Positions 17,521 through 28,337 are shown, numbered from the stretch's first letter. The stretch: DNA of 64,000 bases from Halomonas ventosae (GCF_004363555.1 NZ_SNZJ01000004.1:62001-126000), one strand, 5' to 3'. Program-made: numbers and translations. The notes: generated from the letters alone by a model not told the origin.

Positions 17521-18531
17521 ATGACAGTCAGAATCGGAGTCATCGGCACGGGGATGATCGGTGAAGAGCACTCGCGCCGCATTACAGAACAACTCACCGG
17601 CGGCAAGATAACCGCCGTCAGCGACGTCAACCTGGACCAGGCGCGGGCCGTGGTCGACCGCCTGGGACTCGAGGCCCGCGTCTTCGATGACGGCCAGGCG
17701 CTAATCCAGTCCGAAGACGTGGACGCCGTGCTGGTCACCTCCTGGGGGCCAACCCATGAGGAGTACGTGCTGGCCGCCATCGCCGCCGGAAAACCGGTGT
17801 TCTGCGAGAAGCCCCTGGCGACCACCGCCGAGGGCTGCCGCAATATCATCGATGCCGAAATCAAGGCAGGCCGTCGACACGTGCAGGTCGGCTTCATGCG
17901 CCGCTACGACAGCGGCTATCGCATGATGAAGGACACCATCGACGGCAATCGCCTGGGCGAGCCGTTGATCATCCACGCCGCCCACCGTAACCCCGAGGTG
18001 CCGGAGCGCTATGTTACGCCCATGGCGATCCACGACACCCTGATCCATGAGCTGGACACCTTCCGCTGGCTGCTGGACGACGACTACAAGAGCGCCCAGG
18101 TGCTCTTCCCACGCAAGACGCGTCATGCCCACAGCAAGGTCGAGGACCCGCAGATCGTGCTGCTGGAGACGGTCAAGGGCGTGCGCATCGACGTCGAGGT
18201 ATTCGTCAACTGCCGCTACGGCTACGACATCCAGTGCGATGTGGTCGGCGAAGACGGCATTGCCCGCCTGCCCGAGCCCCAGAGCCTGCAGTTCCGCCAG
18301 GCCGGCCAGCGCTCCAACGAGATCCTCCAGGACTGGAAGAAACGTTTCAGTGATGCGTTCGACGTGGAACTGCAGTCGTTTATCGACGGCGCCGCCACCG
18401 GCGAGATCGGCGGACCTTCCTCCTGGGACGGCTATGCGGCGGCCATCGCTGGCGATGTCTGCGTTCAGGCTCAGGAGAGTGGCGGTATCGAGGCCATCGA
18501 GATGCCAGAACGACCGGCCTTCTACGCCTGA
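17521..18531 (+). CDS. iolG: Inositol 2-dehydrogenase
   Basis: 336 residues of the Gfo/Idh/MocA family. It oxidises myo-inositol to 2-keto-myo-inositol with NAD, the first step of the pathway. Visible are the nucleotide-binding GVIGTGMIG at residues 6-14, the EKPL motif (CEKPLATT) and the catalytic Asp/His in [18 protein letters not shown]. Length and motifs fit IolG better than scyllo-inositol dehydrogenase IolX/IolW, though such side activity cannot be excluded. It is the last gene of iolI-iolH-iolG and is followed by a strong terminator. Confidence 0.92.
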   Translation: MTVRIGVIGTGMIGEEHSRRITEQLTGGKITAVSDVNLDQARAVVDRLGLEARVFDDGQALIQSEDVDAVLVTSWGPTHEEYVLAAIAAGKPVFCEKPLATTAEGCRNIIDAEIKAGRRHVQVGFMRRYDSGYRMMKDTIDGNRLGEPLIIHAAHRNPEVPERYVTPMAIHDTLIHELDTFRWLLDDDYKSAQVLFPRKTRHAHSKVEDPQIVLLETVKGVRIDVEVFVNCRYGYDIQCDVVGEDGIARLPEPQSLQFRQAGQRSNEILQDWKKRFSDAFDVELQSFIDGAATGEIGGPSSWDGYAAAIAGDVCVQAQESGGIEAIEMPERPAFYA

Positions 18532-18555
18532 GACCTGTCTCTCGGCCGTCCTTGA

Positions 18556-18595
18556 GCGGCCCCGGCCCTGGCAGGGCCGGGGCCGCTTCTTTTGT
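18556..18595 (+). terminator. Rho-independent terminator after iolG
   Basis: A long GC stem (GCGGCCCCGGCCC / GGGCCGGGGCCGC, 18556-18586) is followed by TTCTTTT, 25 bases after the iolG stop. Confidence 0.88.
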
Positions 18596-18597
18596 CG

Positions 18598-18834
18598 AGC
18601 GCCTCGTGCCGCCCCGATCTTTCCCTCATGTCGAACATCGTCGCCCAATGCGACCAAAGCACTACGAATCATCTTTTCCATTTATTGATTGGATGGAATT
18701 TCCGTTCTAAACTGATCTTCAATGAAACACACAAATTGAACGTGAACCCCGTTCCCAACAAACCGACCGGCCGAGCCGCGGAGCTGTGATATCCGCGCAG
18801 GGCTCGCGACTGGCCAAGCGTAGGATGTGATCCC
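18598..18834 (+). promoter_or_regulatory. Promoter region of iolCDEA
   Basis: About 240 bases without a supported gene. It contains an AT-rich stretch (18680-18730) and a near-match operator. The iolC ATG at 18835 has only a weak GGATGTG-type ribosome site. Confidence 0.5.
18695..18708. promoter_or_regulatory. Near-match GGAA-N6-TTCT before iolC
   Basis: GGAATTTCCGTTCT has one deviation in the last base. It lies 127 bases upstream of iolC, the start of the catabolic operon, in the place expected for the RpiR repressor. Confidence 0.45.
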
Positions 18835-20751
18835 ATGAACGACACCAAGACACTGGATCTGATCTGCCTGGGGCGTGCCGCCGTCGATCTCTATGGTGAC
18901 CAGATCGGCAGCCGCCTCGAGGACATGACCAGCTTCGCCAAGTACCTCGGCGGCTCATCCGGCAACATCGCCTATGGCACCGCCCGCATGGGCCTGAAAT
19001 CGGCGATGCTCACCCGGGTGGGCGACGAGCATATGGGTCGCTTCGTGCGCGAGGAGCTGGCGCGGGCGGGCGTCGACACCAGTCACGTGGTAACCGACGC
19101 CGAGCGTCTCACCGGCCTGGTGATCCTGGGCATCAAGGACCGAGATACCTTCCCGCTGATCTTCTACCGCAACGATTGCGCCGACATGGCGGTCGACAGC
19201 GCTGACTTCGATCCGGCGTACATCGCCTCCAGCCGGGCGCTGCTGATCACAGGCACCCACTTCTCCACCGAGCAGACCTACCAGACCAGCAAGACCGCCA
19301 TCGAGTACGCCAAGGCGGCCGGCACCAAGGTGATCCTTGATATCGACTATCGGCCGGTGCTGTGGGGCCTGACCACCCTGGGCGATGGTGAGACCCGCTT
19401 CGTCTCCAACGAGGGCGTCAGCCGCCACCTGCAGACCATCCTGCCCGACCTGGACCTGGTGGTGGGTACCGAGGAGGAGGTGCATATCGCCGGCGGCAGC
19501 ACCGATACCATCACTGCCCTGAAGACGATCCGGGAACTGACCGATGCCACCATCGTGCTCAAGCTCGGCGCCCAGGGATGCACGGTGCTCGATGGTCAGA
19601 TCCCTGATAGCGAGGCCGACTTCGAGGTGCACACCGGGGTTCGCGTCGACGTACTCAACGTGCTGGGGGCCGGTGACGCCTTCATGAGCGGCTTCCTGCG
19701 CGGCTGGTTGCGCGGCGAGTCCCATGCCCAAAGCTGCGCCTACGCCAATGCCTGTGGCGCCCTTGTGGTCTCGCGCCATGGCTGCGCCCCGGCCATCCCC
19801 AGTGCCGAGGAGCTCGACGACTACCTGGCGCGTGCCGAGTCGATTCCTCGTCCCGACCTGGACACACGTCTCAACCACCTGCATAGGGTCACCACCCAGC
19901 GCCTGCCGACCCAGTGGAAGGACCTCTGCATCCTGGCGTTCGACCACCGCAAGCAGCTCTTCGACATGGCACGCGAGGAAGGCGCCGATCCGGTCCGCAT
20001 CAACACCCTCAAGCGCTTGCTGGTCCAGGCCACCGAGCGCGGCAGCGAGCACCTGGGCGACAGCCAGGTCGGCGTGCTGATCGATGACACCTACGGTCAG
20101 GACGCCCTCAACGATGTCACCGGCCGCGGCTGGTGGATCGGCCGCCCCGTCGAGCTGCCCAGTTCGCGCCCCATCGAGCTGGAGGGTGGCCGCAGCATTG
20201 GCTCGCGGCTCAAGACCTGGCCGCGCGAGCATATCGTCAAGTGTCTGGTGTTCTACCACCCCGAGGATCAGGGGGAACTGCGCCGCGCCCAGGAGCGCCA
20301 GGTGATCGAGCTCTATCGCGCCTGCTGCGAGTCCGGCAACGAGCTGTTGCTGGAGATCATTCCGCCTCGCGACCTAGCCAAGGATGACGACACCTACCTC
20401 AACGCCATGCAGCGCTTCTACAACCTGGGCGTGCAACCCGACTGGTGGAAGCTGCCCCCCCAGACCCCGGACGCCTGGCAGCGCATCGGCGACCTGCTCG
20501 CCGAGCGAGCACCCCACTGTCGCGGTGTGGTCATGCTCGGCCTGGACGCGCCGGCCGAGGAACTCAAGAAGGGCATCATGGACAGCGCCGGTGTCGGTGT
20601 CTGCAAGGGCTTCGCGGTGGGCCGCACCATCTTCGGTGAGCCGAGCCGCAAGTGGCTGCGCGGCGACGTCGACGACGAGCAATTGATCGAGGCCGTGAAG
20701 GCCAACTATCTCGAGCTGGTGGAAACCTGGCAGGCGCGCCAGCGCGCCTGA
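18835..20751 (+). CDS. iolC: 5-dehydro-2-deoxygluconokinase fused to DUF2090 (aldolase-type) domain
   Basis: 638 residues, about twice a plain IolC. Residues 1-320 are a PfkB kinase: GGSSGNIAYGTARMG sugar-binding segment and LNVLGAGDAFMSGF near 277, holding the catalytic Asp. It phosphorylates 2-deoxy-5-keto-gluconate. Residues about 330-638 are a DUF2090 domain with LAFDHRKQLFDMA and KGFAVGRTIF, a TIM-barrel relative of class I aldolases. No separate iolJ aldolase is present, so this half probably cleaves the phosphorylated product to malonate semialdehyde and dihydroxyacetone phosphate. It is the first gene of iolC-iolD-iolE-iolA. Confidence 0.93.
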   Translation: MNDTKTLDLICLGRAAVDLYGDQIGSRLEDMTSFAKYLGGSSGNIAYGTARMGLKSAMLTRVGDEHMGRFVREELARAGVDTSHVVTDAERLTGLVILGIKDRDTFPLIFYRNDCADMAVDSADFDPAYIASSRALLITGTHFSTEQTYQTSKTAIEYAKAAGTKVILDIDYRPVLWGLTTLGDGETRFVSNEGVSRHLQTILPDLDLVVGTEEEVHIAGGSTDTITALKTIRELTDATIVLKLGAQGCTVLDGQIPDSEADFEVHTGVRVDVLNVLGAGDAFMSGFLRGWLRGESHAQSCAYANACGALVVSRHGCAPAIPSAEELDDYLARAESIPRPDLDTRLNHLHRVTTQRLPTQWKDLCILAFDHRKQLFDMAREEGADPVRINTLKRLLVQATERGSEHLGDSQVGVLIDDTYGQDALNDVTGRGWWIGRPVELPSSRPIELEGGRSIGSRLKTWPREHIVKCLVFYHPEDQGELRRAQERQVIELYRACCESGNELLLEIIPPRDLAKDDDTYLNAMQRFYNLGVQPDWWKLPPQTPDAWQRIGDLLAERAPHCRGVVMLGLDAPAEELKKGIMDSAGVGVCKGFAVGRTIFGEPSRKWLRGDVDDEQLIEAVKANYLELVETWQARQRA

Positions 20752-20782
20752 TCCCGAACGATCCTGTTGAAGGGTTACTGAC

Positions 20783-22633
20783 ATGAAGACTATCCGACTC
20801 ACCATGGCCCAGGCCGTCGTCCGCTACATGATGGCCCAGAAGGTCGACGTCAACGGCGAGATCAAGCCACTGTTCCCCGGGGTCTGGGCGATCTTCGGCC
20901 ACGGCAACGTGGCCGGCCTCGGCGAGGCGCTCTACCAGGCCAGGGAGAGCCTGCCCACCTACCGGGCCCATAACGAGCAGGGCATGGCCCACGCCGCCAT
21001 CGCCTATACCAAGACCCTCAATCGCCGCCAGGTGATGGCCTGTACCGCGTCGGCGGGGCCGGGCTCCACCAACATGGTCACCGCCGCCGCAGTGGCCCAC
21101 GTCAATCGCCTGCCGGTGCTCTTCCTGCCGGGTGATACCTTCGCCACCCGCATGCCCGACCCGGTGCTGCAGCAGGTGGAAAACTTCCACGACCACACCC
21201 TGACCACCAACGACTGCTTCAAGCCGGTGAGCCGCTTCTTCGATCGCATCACCCGCCCCGAGCAGCTGCTCACCTCGCTGCCCCAGGCGGTGCGCGTGCT
21301 CACCGACCCGGTGGAGTGCGGTCCGGTCACCCTGGCGCTGCCCCAGGACATCCAGACCTTCGCCTTCGACTATCCCGAGCACTTCTTCGCCGAGAAGGTG
21401 CACCGCCTGCGTCGCCAGGCCGCCGACCGGCAGGAGCTCGCGGACGCCATCGCCCTGATTCGCCAGGCCAAGAAGCCGCTGGTGATCGCCGGGGGTGGGG
21501 CCCACTACTCGGGTGCCCTGGCCGAGCTCGACGCCTTCGTCTCCCACCACCACCTGCCGGTGGGCGAGACCCAGGCCGGCAAGGGCGCCCTGCCCTGGGA
21601 CCATGAGCAGAACCTGGGGACCATCGGCGTCACCGGCGGTGCGGCCGCCAACGCCCTGGCCGCCGAGGCCGACCTGATCATCGCCGTGGGCACCCGGCTG
21701 GGTGATTTCGCCTCCGGCTCCCGCGCCATGATCAACCCCGAGGCCAAGCTCTTGAGCGTGAACGTCGCCTCCTTCGATGCCGTCAAGCACAAGGGCCAGG
21801 CGCTGGTGGGTGATGCCAAGCTCACTCTGCCGGAGCTGAGCGCAGGCCTGGAAGAGTGGCAACCCGAGGGGGGCTGGATCGAGCAGGCTGCCTCGCTGCG
21901 CACCGACTGGAACCAGACCGTGGAACGCGTCACCGCCGATCGTGGCACCAATCTGCCGTGTGACGCCGAGGTGGTGGGAGCGGTAAACCGCGCCGCCGGC
22001 GAGCGCGACATCGTGGTGTGTGCCGCCGGTGGCCTGCCCGGCGAGCTTCAGAAGCTCTGGCGCACCCGCTTCGACCGTGGCTACCACATGGAGTATGGCT
22101 ACTCCTGCATGGGCTATGAGCTGGCCGGGGGTCTGGGCGCCAAGATGGCCCTCCCCGACTCCGAGGTCTTCGTCATGGTCGGCGACGGTTCCTACCTGAT
22201 GCTCAACTCTGAGATCGCCACCTCGGTGATGCTGGGTCACAAGATCATCGCCGTGGTGCTCGACAACCGTGGCTACGGCTGTATCCACCGCTTACAGCAG
22301 TTCTGTGGCGGCCCCGGCTTCAACAACATGCTCGACGACTGCCTGACCATCGAGGGAGGCGCCCCCAAGACCGACTTCGCCGCTCATGCGATCTCGCTGG
22401 GTGCCAAGGCCGAGCAAGTAGACAACATCCAGGAGCTCGAGAAGGCACTTGAGCGTGCCAAGGCTTCGGACGTGAGCTACGCGATCGCCATCGATACCGA
22501 TGCACTGGCCGACACCCAGGATGGCGGCAGCTGGTGGGACGTAGCAGTGCCCGAGGTCTCTCCACGCGCCGAGGTCGAGGAGGCCCGTGAGCGCTACGAA
22601 GCGTACAAGGCTCGCCAATTCAAGAATCTCTAA
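20783..22633 (+). CDS. iolD: 3D-(3,5/4)-trihydroxycyclohexane-1,2-dione hydrolase
   Basis: 616 residues, a thiamine-diphosphate enzyme that opens the diketo ring to 5-deoxyglucuronate. The N-terminal pyrimidine-binding domain has the catalytic Glu in AHNEQGMAHAA. The C-terminal pyrophosphate domain has GDGSYLMLNSEIATSV through VVLDNRGYGCIHRLQ, the GDG-N motif that binds Mg-ThDP. Length and motifs equal IolD. It begins 31 bases after iolC and is followed by iolE, all on one transcript by spacing. Confidence 0.95.
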   Translation: MKTIRLTMAQAVVRYMMAQKVDVNGEIKPLFPGVWAIFGHGNVAGLGEALYQARESLPTYRAHNEQGMAHAAIAYTKTLNRRQVMACTASAGPGSTNMVTAAAVAHVNRLPVLFLPGDTFATRMPDPVLQQVENFHDHTLTTNDCFKPVSRFFDRITRPEQLLTSLPQAVRVLTDPVECGPVTLALPQDIQTFAFDYPEHFFAEKVHRLRRQAADRQELADAIALIRQAKKPLVIAGGGAHYSGALAELDAFVSHHHLPVGETQAGKGALPWDHEQNLGTIGVTGGAAANALAAEADLIIAVGTRLGDFASGSRAMINPEAKLLSVNVASFDAVKHKGQALVGDAKLTLPELSAGLEEWQPEGGWIEQAASLRTDWNQTVERVTADRGTNLPCDAEVVGAVNRAAGERDIVVCAAGGLPGELQKLWRTRFDRGYHMEYGYSCMGYELAGGLGAKMALPDSEVFVMVGDGSYLMLNSEIATSVMLGHKIIAVVLDNRGYGCIHRLQQFCGGPGFNNMLDDCLTIEGGAPKTDFAAHAISLGAKAEQVDNIQELEKALERAKASDVSYAIAIDTDALADTQDGGSWWDVAVPEVSPRAEVEEARERYEAYKARQFKNL

Positions 22634-22669
22634 ACCTCCGATCACGACGACCAACTTCAGGAGTTCGCC

Positions 22670-23569
22670 ATGAGTGTAAGACTGGGCATCAACCCGCTGA
22701 CCTGGACCAACGACGACATGCCGTCCCTCGGTGGTAATACGCCTCTCGAGGTGTGTCTCTCCGAGGGCAGGCAGGCCGGTTTCTCCGGCTTCGAGCTGGG
22801 CCACAAGTTCCCCCGCGACCCCGAGGTACTGGGGCCGATCCTCGACAAGCACGGCCTTTCCCTGGTCTCCGGCTGGTACAGCAGCGAGCTCTTGACCCGC
22901 AGTGCCGAGGAGGAGATCGAGGCACTCAAGCCACACCTGCACCTGCTCAAGTCGCTGGGCGCCACGGCGATGGTGTTCTGCGAGGTGACACACTGCATCC
23001 ATGGGCAGCGTGAGACGCCGCTCTCCCACTCGCCACGGATGAGCAAGGAGGGCTGGAAGACGCTCATTCCGCGTCTCAACCAAGTGGCCGACTACTGCCT
23101 GGAGCAGGGCGTGCAGATCGCCTACCACCATCATCTGGGCACGGTGATTGAGACGCCCGCGGAGATCGAGCGGCTGATGGCCGAGACCAAGCCCTCCGTC
23201 GGCCTGCTGCTGGACTCCGGCCACCTGGTGGGCGCCGGAGGTGACCCCGTCGCTGCCCAGCAGCAGTATGCCGACCGCATCGTTCACGTGCACTGCAAGG
23301 ACATCCGCCGAGAAGTGCTCGAGGACGTGCGCAACCGAGACCTCAGCTTCCTGGACGGTGTGCTGAACGGCATGTTCACCGTACCGGGCGACGGCTACAT
23401 CGACTACGTCCCCCTGTTCAGGGGGCTGCGCGAGAGCGGCTACGAGGGCTGGATGGTGGTCGAGGCCGAGCAGGACCCCGCCGTGGCGCATCCGCTGACC
23501 TATGCACGCCTGGGGCATGACAACCTGAAGCGCTTCTGCACCGAGGCCGGGCTTCAGGTCACCGAATAA
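22670..23569 (+). CDS. iolE: 2-keto-myo-inositol dehydratase
   Basis: 299 residues, TIM barrel. IolE removes water from 2-keto-myo-inositol to give the trihydroxycyclohexane dione, the second step. Metal-site segments are visible: IAYHHHLGTVIETPAEI, LLLDSGHLVGAGGDP, VHVHCKDIRRE and the terminal WMVVEAEQDPAVAHP. The N terminus LGINPLTWTNDDMPSLGG is characteristic of IolE/MocC. AGGAG precedes the ATG. The gene at 31843-32778 shares the same motif set and is a paralogue. Confidence 0.94.
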   Translation: MSVRLGINPLTWTNDDMPSLGGNTPLEVCLSEGRQAGFSGFELGHKFPRDPEVLGPILDKHGLSLVSGWYSSELLTRSAEEEIEALKPHLHLLKSLGATAMVFCEVTHCIHGQRETPLSHSPRMSKEGWKTLIPRLNQVADYCLEQGVQIAYHHHLGTVIETPAEIERLMAETKPSVGLLLDSGHLVGAGGDPVAAQQQYADRIVHVHCKDIRREVLEDVRNRDLSFLDGVLNGMFTVPGDGYIDYVPLFRGLRESGYEGWMVVEAEQDPAVAHPLTYARLGHDNLKRFCTEAGLQVTE

Positions 23570-23599
23570 GCCAATACACGATTCAAGAGGAGCTCCCTT

Positions 23600-25096
<1,497 letters not shown>

Positions 25097-25128
25097 GCCT
25101 AACCCGCCAAACGGGATACCAGTGACAG

Positions 25129-25164
25129 CAAAACGCCGGGGCCCTGAGGTCCCGGCGTTTTGGT
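25129..25164 (+). terminator. Rho-independent terminator after iolA
   Basis: AAAACGCCGGG and CCCGGCGTTTT arms around a short GC core, 33 bases after the iolA stop, ending in a T-run. Confidence 0.9.
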
Positions 25165-25305
25165 AGGCAATGCTTTATCTGGATTGACGGTGTAGTGCTT
25201 CTTCGCTGCGCCGAGCCCTTCCCACGATACAAAAAGCACTGGATCTCAGCGGGACTCGCTCTCTTTTGCCGTCTCTACCCCCCATATCCCAGCCTGTCAC
25301 TGTTC

Positions 25306-25319
25306 GGAATGGAAATTCC
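25306..25319. promoter_or_regulatory. GGAA-N6-TTCC operator upstream of symporter
   Basis: Exact GGAA-TGGAAA-TTCC, overlapping a shorter perfect palindrome TGGAAATTCCA. It lies 313 bases before the symporter start. Confidence 0.6.
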
Positions 25320-25419
25320 ATAGCAATCACCTCAGAAATGAGCGCGAGCCTTCACCGCAGCTAGCCATAAAAAGGCTTTATTATCAGATTTCTGGCATGA
25401 GCTCCTACATCGAATCAGC

Positions 25420-25445
25420 GTTCTATTTATACTAAAGTATAGAAC
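25420..25445. promoter_or_regulatory. Large palindrome before symporter
   Basis: Outer arms GTTCTAT / ATAGAAC (25420-25426 and 25439-25445) enclose TATACT-AA-AGTATA (25428-25441). The centre resembles the palindrome before the ABC importer (13478-13491). It could be an operator or overlapping -10 elements. Confidence 0.4.
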
Positions 25446-25469
25446 AATAGATTTGATGTGGTGGCATAT

Positions 25470-25483
25470 GGAATATATATTTC
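25470..25483. promoter_or_regulatory. Near-match GGAA-N6-TTTC before symporter
   Basis: GGAATATATATTTC, one base off the exact motif, 149 bases upstream of the symporter start. Confidence 0.4.
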
Positions 25484-25631
25484 ATGCAGTGAATGACAAC
25501 CACGTATCACTGCCTCTGGATCCATGCCCTTTTCTGACCATGGCTCCCACCACGGAACCAACGAGCGAAGCAAGGGTAGGTCCAGACCGAAGAAACACAA
25601 CATTCAGGCAGTAGCATCAGGAGAGCTCGAT

Positions 25632-27113
25632 ATGGACAGCTCCAAATACAATATAAGATACCTGCTGACGATCTGCGGCGTTGCGGCCCTTGGCGGCCTG
25701 TTGTTCGGCTACGACACCGCGGTGATTTCCGGTGCCATCGGCCCGATTCAGCGTCATTTCGACCTCAGCTCACTCGAGACCGGCTGGGCAGTCTCCAACG
25801 TTGCCATCGGCTGCATCATCGGCGCCTTCGCATCAGGCGCCGTGGCTGCCCGACTGGGGCGAAAGAAGACGCTGATCATCGCCGCACTGCTCTTCACGAT
25901 ATCGGCCGTCGGCGCCGCTGTGGCCACGAGTTTCTTCTGGTTCATCATCTACCGCTTTATTGGCGGCATCGCTGTCGGCATAGCCTCGGCGGTTTCGCCC
26001 ATGTACATGAGCGAAGTCTCGCCCAAGAACCTCCGTGGCCGCGCGCTCAGCATGCAGAACATCGCGATCGTGTTCGGCCAGGTGGTGATCTTCGTGGTCA
26101 ACTACCTGATTGCCAGGGGCGCAACAGACGCCTGGCTCGCCGATGTGGGTTGGCGCGTGATGATAGGCTCCGAGGTCCTGCCCTGCATCCTGTTCTGCCT
26201 GGTCGTGTTCTTCATCCCGGAATCACCGCGCTGGCTGGTAATGGTCGGGCGTGATCAGGAGGCCCAGAAGACCCTGGGCCGTATCGGTGGTGCAGGGTAC
26301 GGTGAGCGCGTACTGGCCGAGATCCGCGAGTCGCTGGCCAGTGACCGGTTACGTCGTCAGCAGGCGGACCGCAAGGGCGAGCTGCTCCGGGATCGGCGAT
26401 TCTGGTTCATCGCCTCCATTGCCTGCCTGATCGCCTTCTTCCAGCAGGCCAGTGGCGTCAATGTGATGATGTACTTCGCCCCGGTGGTGCTGGGGAATGT
26501 CACCGGCAATACCGAGGTGGCCATGTTCCTGACCATCTGGATCGGCGTCGTCCAGCTGCTCGGTAACGTGCTCGGCATGATGCTGATGGACAAGGTGGGC
26601 CGCGTTCCTCTGTTCAAGGTTGGCACCGTCGGATGCGTGGTCGGCCTGCTGATGACTTCCTTCTTCCTGTATCGCTCGGGCGGCCTCAGCGGTGACGCTG
26701 CCGTCCTCCAGGGTTACCTGACGCTGGCAGGCATGCTGGTGTTCATGCTGTTCTTCGCCTTCTCCTGGGCGTTGGGTGCCTGGATCATCGTGTCGGAGAT
26801 CTTCCCTAACCGCATGCGGGCCTTCGGCATGTCGCTCTCGGTTACCACGCTGTGGATCAGCAACTTCCTGATCGGCCTCGGCTTCCCGATACTGAACCAG
26901 AACCCCTGGCTCACGGAACAGTTCAATGGCGCCTTCCCGATGTGGCTGTTCGCGGCACTGATGGCGCTGGCCTTCCTGTTCATCCGCCGTTTCCTGCCGG
27001 AAACCAACGGGATCGCCCTGGAGGAGATGGAGGACAACGTCCTGACCAAGTACCCGGGTGGCACTGCCAAGCGCCGAGGCGCCACCGGAGAACTCGCAGG
27101 GGCCACACGCTGA
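25632..27113 (+). CDS. Sugar/inositol:H+ symporter (MFS, IolT-like)
   Basis: 493 residues of the MFS sugar-porter family with 12 membrane segments. Signatures: GGLLFGYDTAVISGAIG in helix 1, ARLGRKKTLI between helices 2 and 3, RFIGGIAVGIASAVSPMYMSE, PESPRWLV at the central loop and PETNG after helix 12. It stands between iolA and the second cluster and has iol-type operators upstream, so inositol is the likely substrate, giving a second, proton-driven import route beside the ABC system. The ATG at 25632 has AGGAGAG upstream. It ends at a convergent terminator. Confidence 0.9.
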   Translation: MDSSKYNIRYLLTICGVAALGGLLFGYDTAVISGAIGPIQRHFDLSSLETGWAVSNVAIGCIIGAFASGAVAARLGRKKTLIIAALLFTISAVGAAVATSFFWFIIYRFIGGIAVGIASAVSPMYMSEVSPKNLRGRALSMQNIAIVFGQVVIFVVNYLIARGATDAWLADVGWRVMIGSEVLPCILFCLVVFFIPESPRWLVMVGRDQEAQKTLGRIGGAGYGERVLAEIRESLASDRLRRQQADRKGELLRDRRFWFIASIACLIAFFQQASGVNVMMYFAPVVLGNVTGNTEVAMFLTIWIGVVQLLGNVLGMMLMDKVGRVPLFKVGTVGCVVGLLMTSFFLYRSGGLSGDAAVLQGYLTLAGMLVFMLFFAFSWALGAWIIVSEIFPNRMRAFGMSLSVTTLWISNFLIGLGFPILNQNPWLTEQFNGAFPMWLFAALMALAFLFIRRFLPETNGIALEEMEDNVLTKYPGGTAKRRGATGELAGATR

Positions 27114-27126
27114 TCCACCAGCAGTC

Positions 27127-27146
27127 GGGGGGCCAAGAAGCCCCCC
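27127..27146. terminator. Convergent terminator, symporter / LacI gene
   Basis: Stem GGGGGGC / GCCCCCC with a 6-base loop between two convergent genes. The T-run is weak on both sides. Confidence 0.7.
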
Positions 27147-27172
27147 GCTTCATCCGCGGGGCGACCGGCAAC

Positions 27173-28204
27173 TCAGCGCCGGCGATGGGAGTCGCGGAGA
27201 ATCAACTCTCCCGGCAACAGATGGCAACGAGGGACCTCTTCCTCGAGACCGATTCGCCGAATTGCTTCACCGACCAGCCGTTCCAGGGGCTGTCGATAGG
27301 TCGTCAAGGCGTAGCAAGGTGACGCCGCCAGATCGATATCGTCGAAACCGATGATCCCCATGCTGCTGGCCTCTCCTCTCTTGTGAAGGGCATCGAGAGC
27401 GCCGATGGCGAGGATATCGTTCTCGCAGAACAAGGCCTCTACCCGGCCGTTGGCTGGCCTCGACGCCAGGTATTGGCTCAATGCGTTAAAGCCAGCACCT
27501 CGCTGGTAATGTCCCGCCTCCACGATCTCCTCTACCGCCAAGCCGTGTTCGGCCAAGCCATCACGGAATCCTTCGAGACGCCTCAATTGCGTCGACTCGC
27601 TGAGCGGGCCGGCCATGTAGCCGATCCGCTGATATCCCTGTTCGACCATTGCCTCTGCGATCTCGCGTCCCGCGAGATGGCCGTCGGTCGATACGACCTG
27701 GATATGGGGAATATCACTGTTGCGATAGAGAACGATCAAAGGGATATGGTGGATCTGCTGGGCCAGGTGCACCAGTTCATCGGTCAGCACGGTGCCGAGG
27801 AAGATCAGGCCATCGACCTGGAATTGATCTGCGAGTGAGATGGCGGCCCCCTCCCTGTCCTCCTCGCTGATGTTGAGCAGCATGGAAAGATAGCCCCGCC
27901 TCTGAAGCTGCAGACTGGTTTCCTTCAGCAGGCCCAGCAGGTTGGGGTTATCCATCTCGTCCACGACCAGACCCACGATGCGCGTTTGACGCTTGGTCAG
28001 GCCGCGGGCCAGCAGATTGGGGCGATAGCCCAGTTCCGCCGCTGCCTTCAGAACCTTCTCGCGAGCCTTGGGAGAAATGGAGGCGCCCTCGGTAAAGGCC
28101 CTCGAGACGGTCCACTTGGAGACACCGGCCCGTCGGGCCACATCGCTGGCGGTCACCTTGTGGGTGCCACCCGCCGCCTGCATGTTTTTAGACTTTTTGA
28201 TCAT
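27173..28204 (-). CDS. LacI-family regulator of second sugar/cyclitol cluster
   Basis: 343 residues. The LacI headpiece is intact (VTASDVARRAGVSKWTVSRAF at about 16-36, hinge YRPNLLARGLT), followed by the effector domain with IVGLVVDEMDNPN and IGFDDIDLAASPCYALTTYRQP near the end. It is divergent from the dehydrogenase at 28423. Two matching LacI-type palindromes lie in the shared promoter region, and an iol-type GGAA-N6-TTCC site sits 15 bases before its ATG. The start at 28204 has AAGGTG upstream; the longer open frame contains the operators and is unlikely to be coding. The effector is unknown. Confidence 0.88.
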   Translation of the reverse strand: MIKKSKNMQAAGGTHKVTASDVARRAGVSKWTVSRAFTEGASISPKAREKVLKAAAELGYRPNLLARGLTKRQTRIVGLVVDEMDNPNLLGLLKETSLQLQRRGYLSMLLNISEEDREGAAISLADQFQVDGLIFLGTVLTDELVHLAQQIHHIPLIVLYRNSDIPHIQVVSTDGHLAGREIAEAMVEQGYQRIGYMAGPLSESTQLRRLEGFRDGLAEHGLAVEEIVEAGHYQRGAGFNALSQYLASRPANGRVEALFCENDILAIGALDALHKRGEASSMGIIGFDDIDLAASPCYALTTYRQPLERLVGEAIRRIGLEEEVPRCHLLPGELILRDSHRRR

Positions 28205-28218
28205 TATTTCACCTTGAC

Positions 28219-28232
28219 GGAATTTTTGTTCC
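28219..28232. promoter_or_regulatory. GGAA-N6-TTCC operator in leader of LacI gene
   Basis: Exact repeat, identical on the opposite strand to the site before rpiR (15407-15420). At 15-28 bases before the LacI ATG it would block transcription or elongation when bound, placing this regulator under the RpiR protein. Confidence 0.6.
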
Positions 28233-28245
28233 ATTCTAGTCTTTA

Positions 28246-28259
28246 TGCAACCGGGTGCA
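28246..28259. promoter_or_regulatory. LacI-type operator 1
   Basis: TGCAACCGGGTGCA, a near-perfect palindrome with a central CG as expected for LacI-family sites, 42 bases upstream of the LacI start. It recurs inverted at 28338-28351. Confidence 0.7.
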
Positions 28260-28337
28260 GAACTGGTTTCGATACTAGCAGATGGAGCCTCGCCTGACGC
28301 TGGTGGCATGAAGCCATCAAATTTTTTTGCCGCAATT

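Larger units (their letters stand above)
25165..25631 (+). promoter_or_regulatory. Promoter region of the sugar:H+ symporter
   Basis: About 465 bases without a supported gene. The frame open from 25524 lacks similarity in its first 36 residues. The region is markedly AT-rich from 25360 to 25495 and holds three palindromic sites, described separately. AGGAGAG at 25619-25625 is the ribosome site for the ATG at 25632. Confidence 0.6.
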
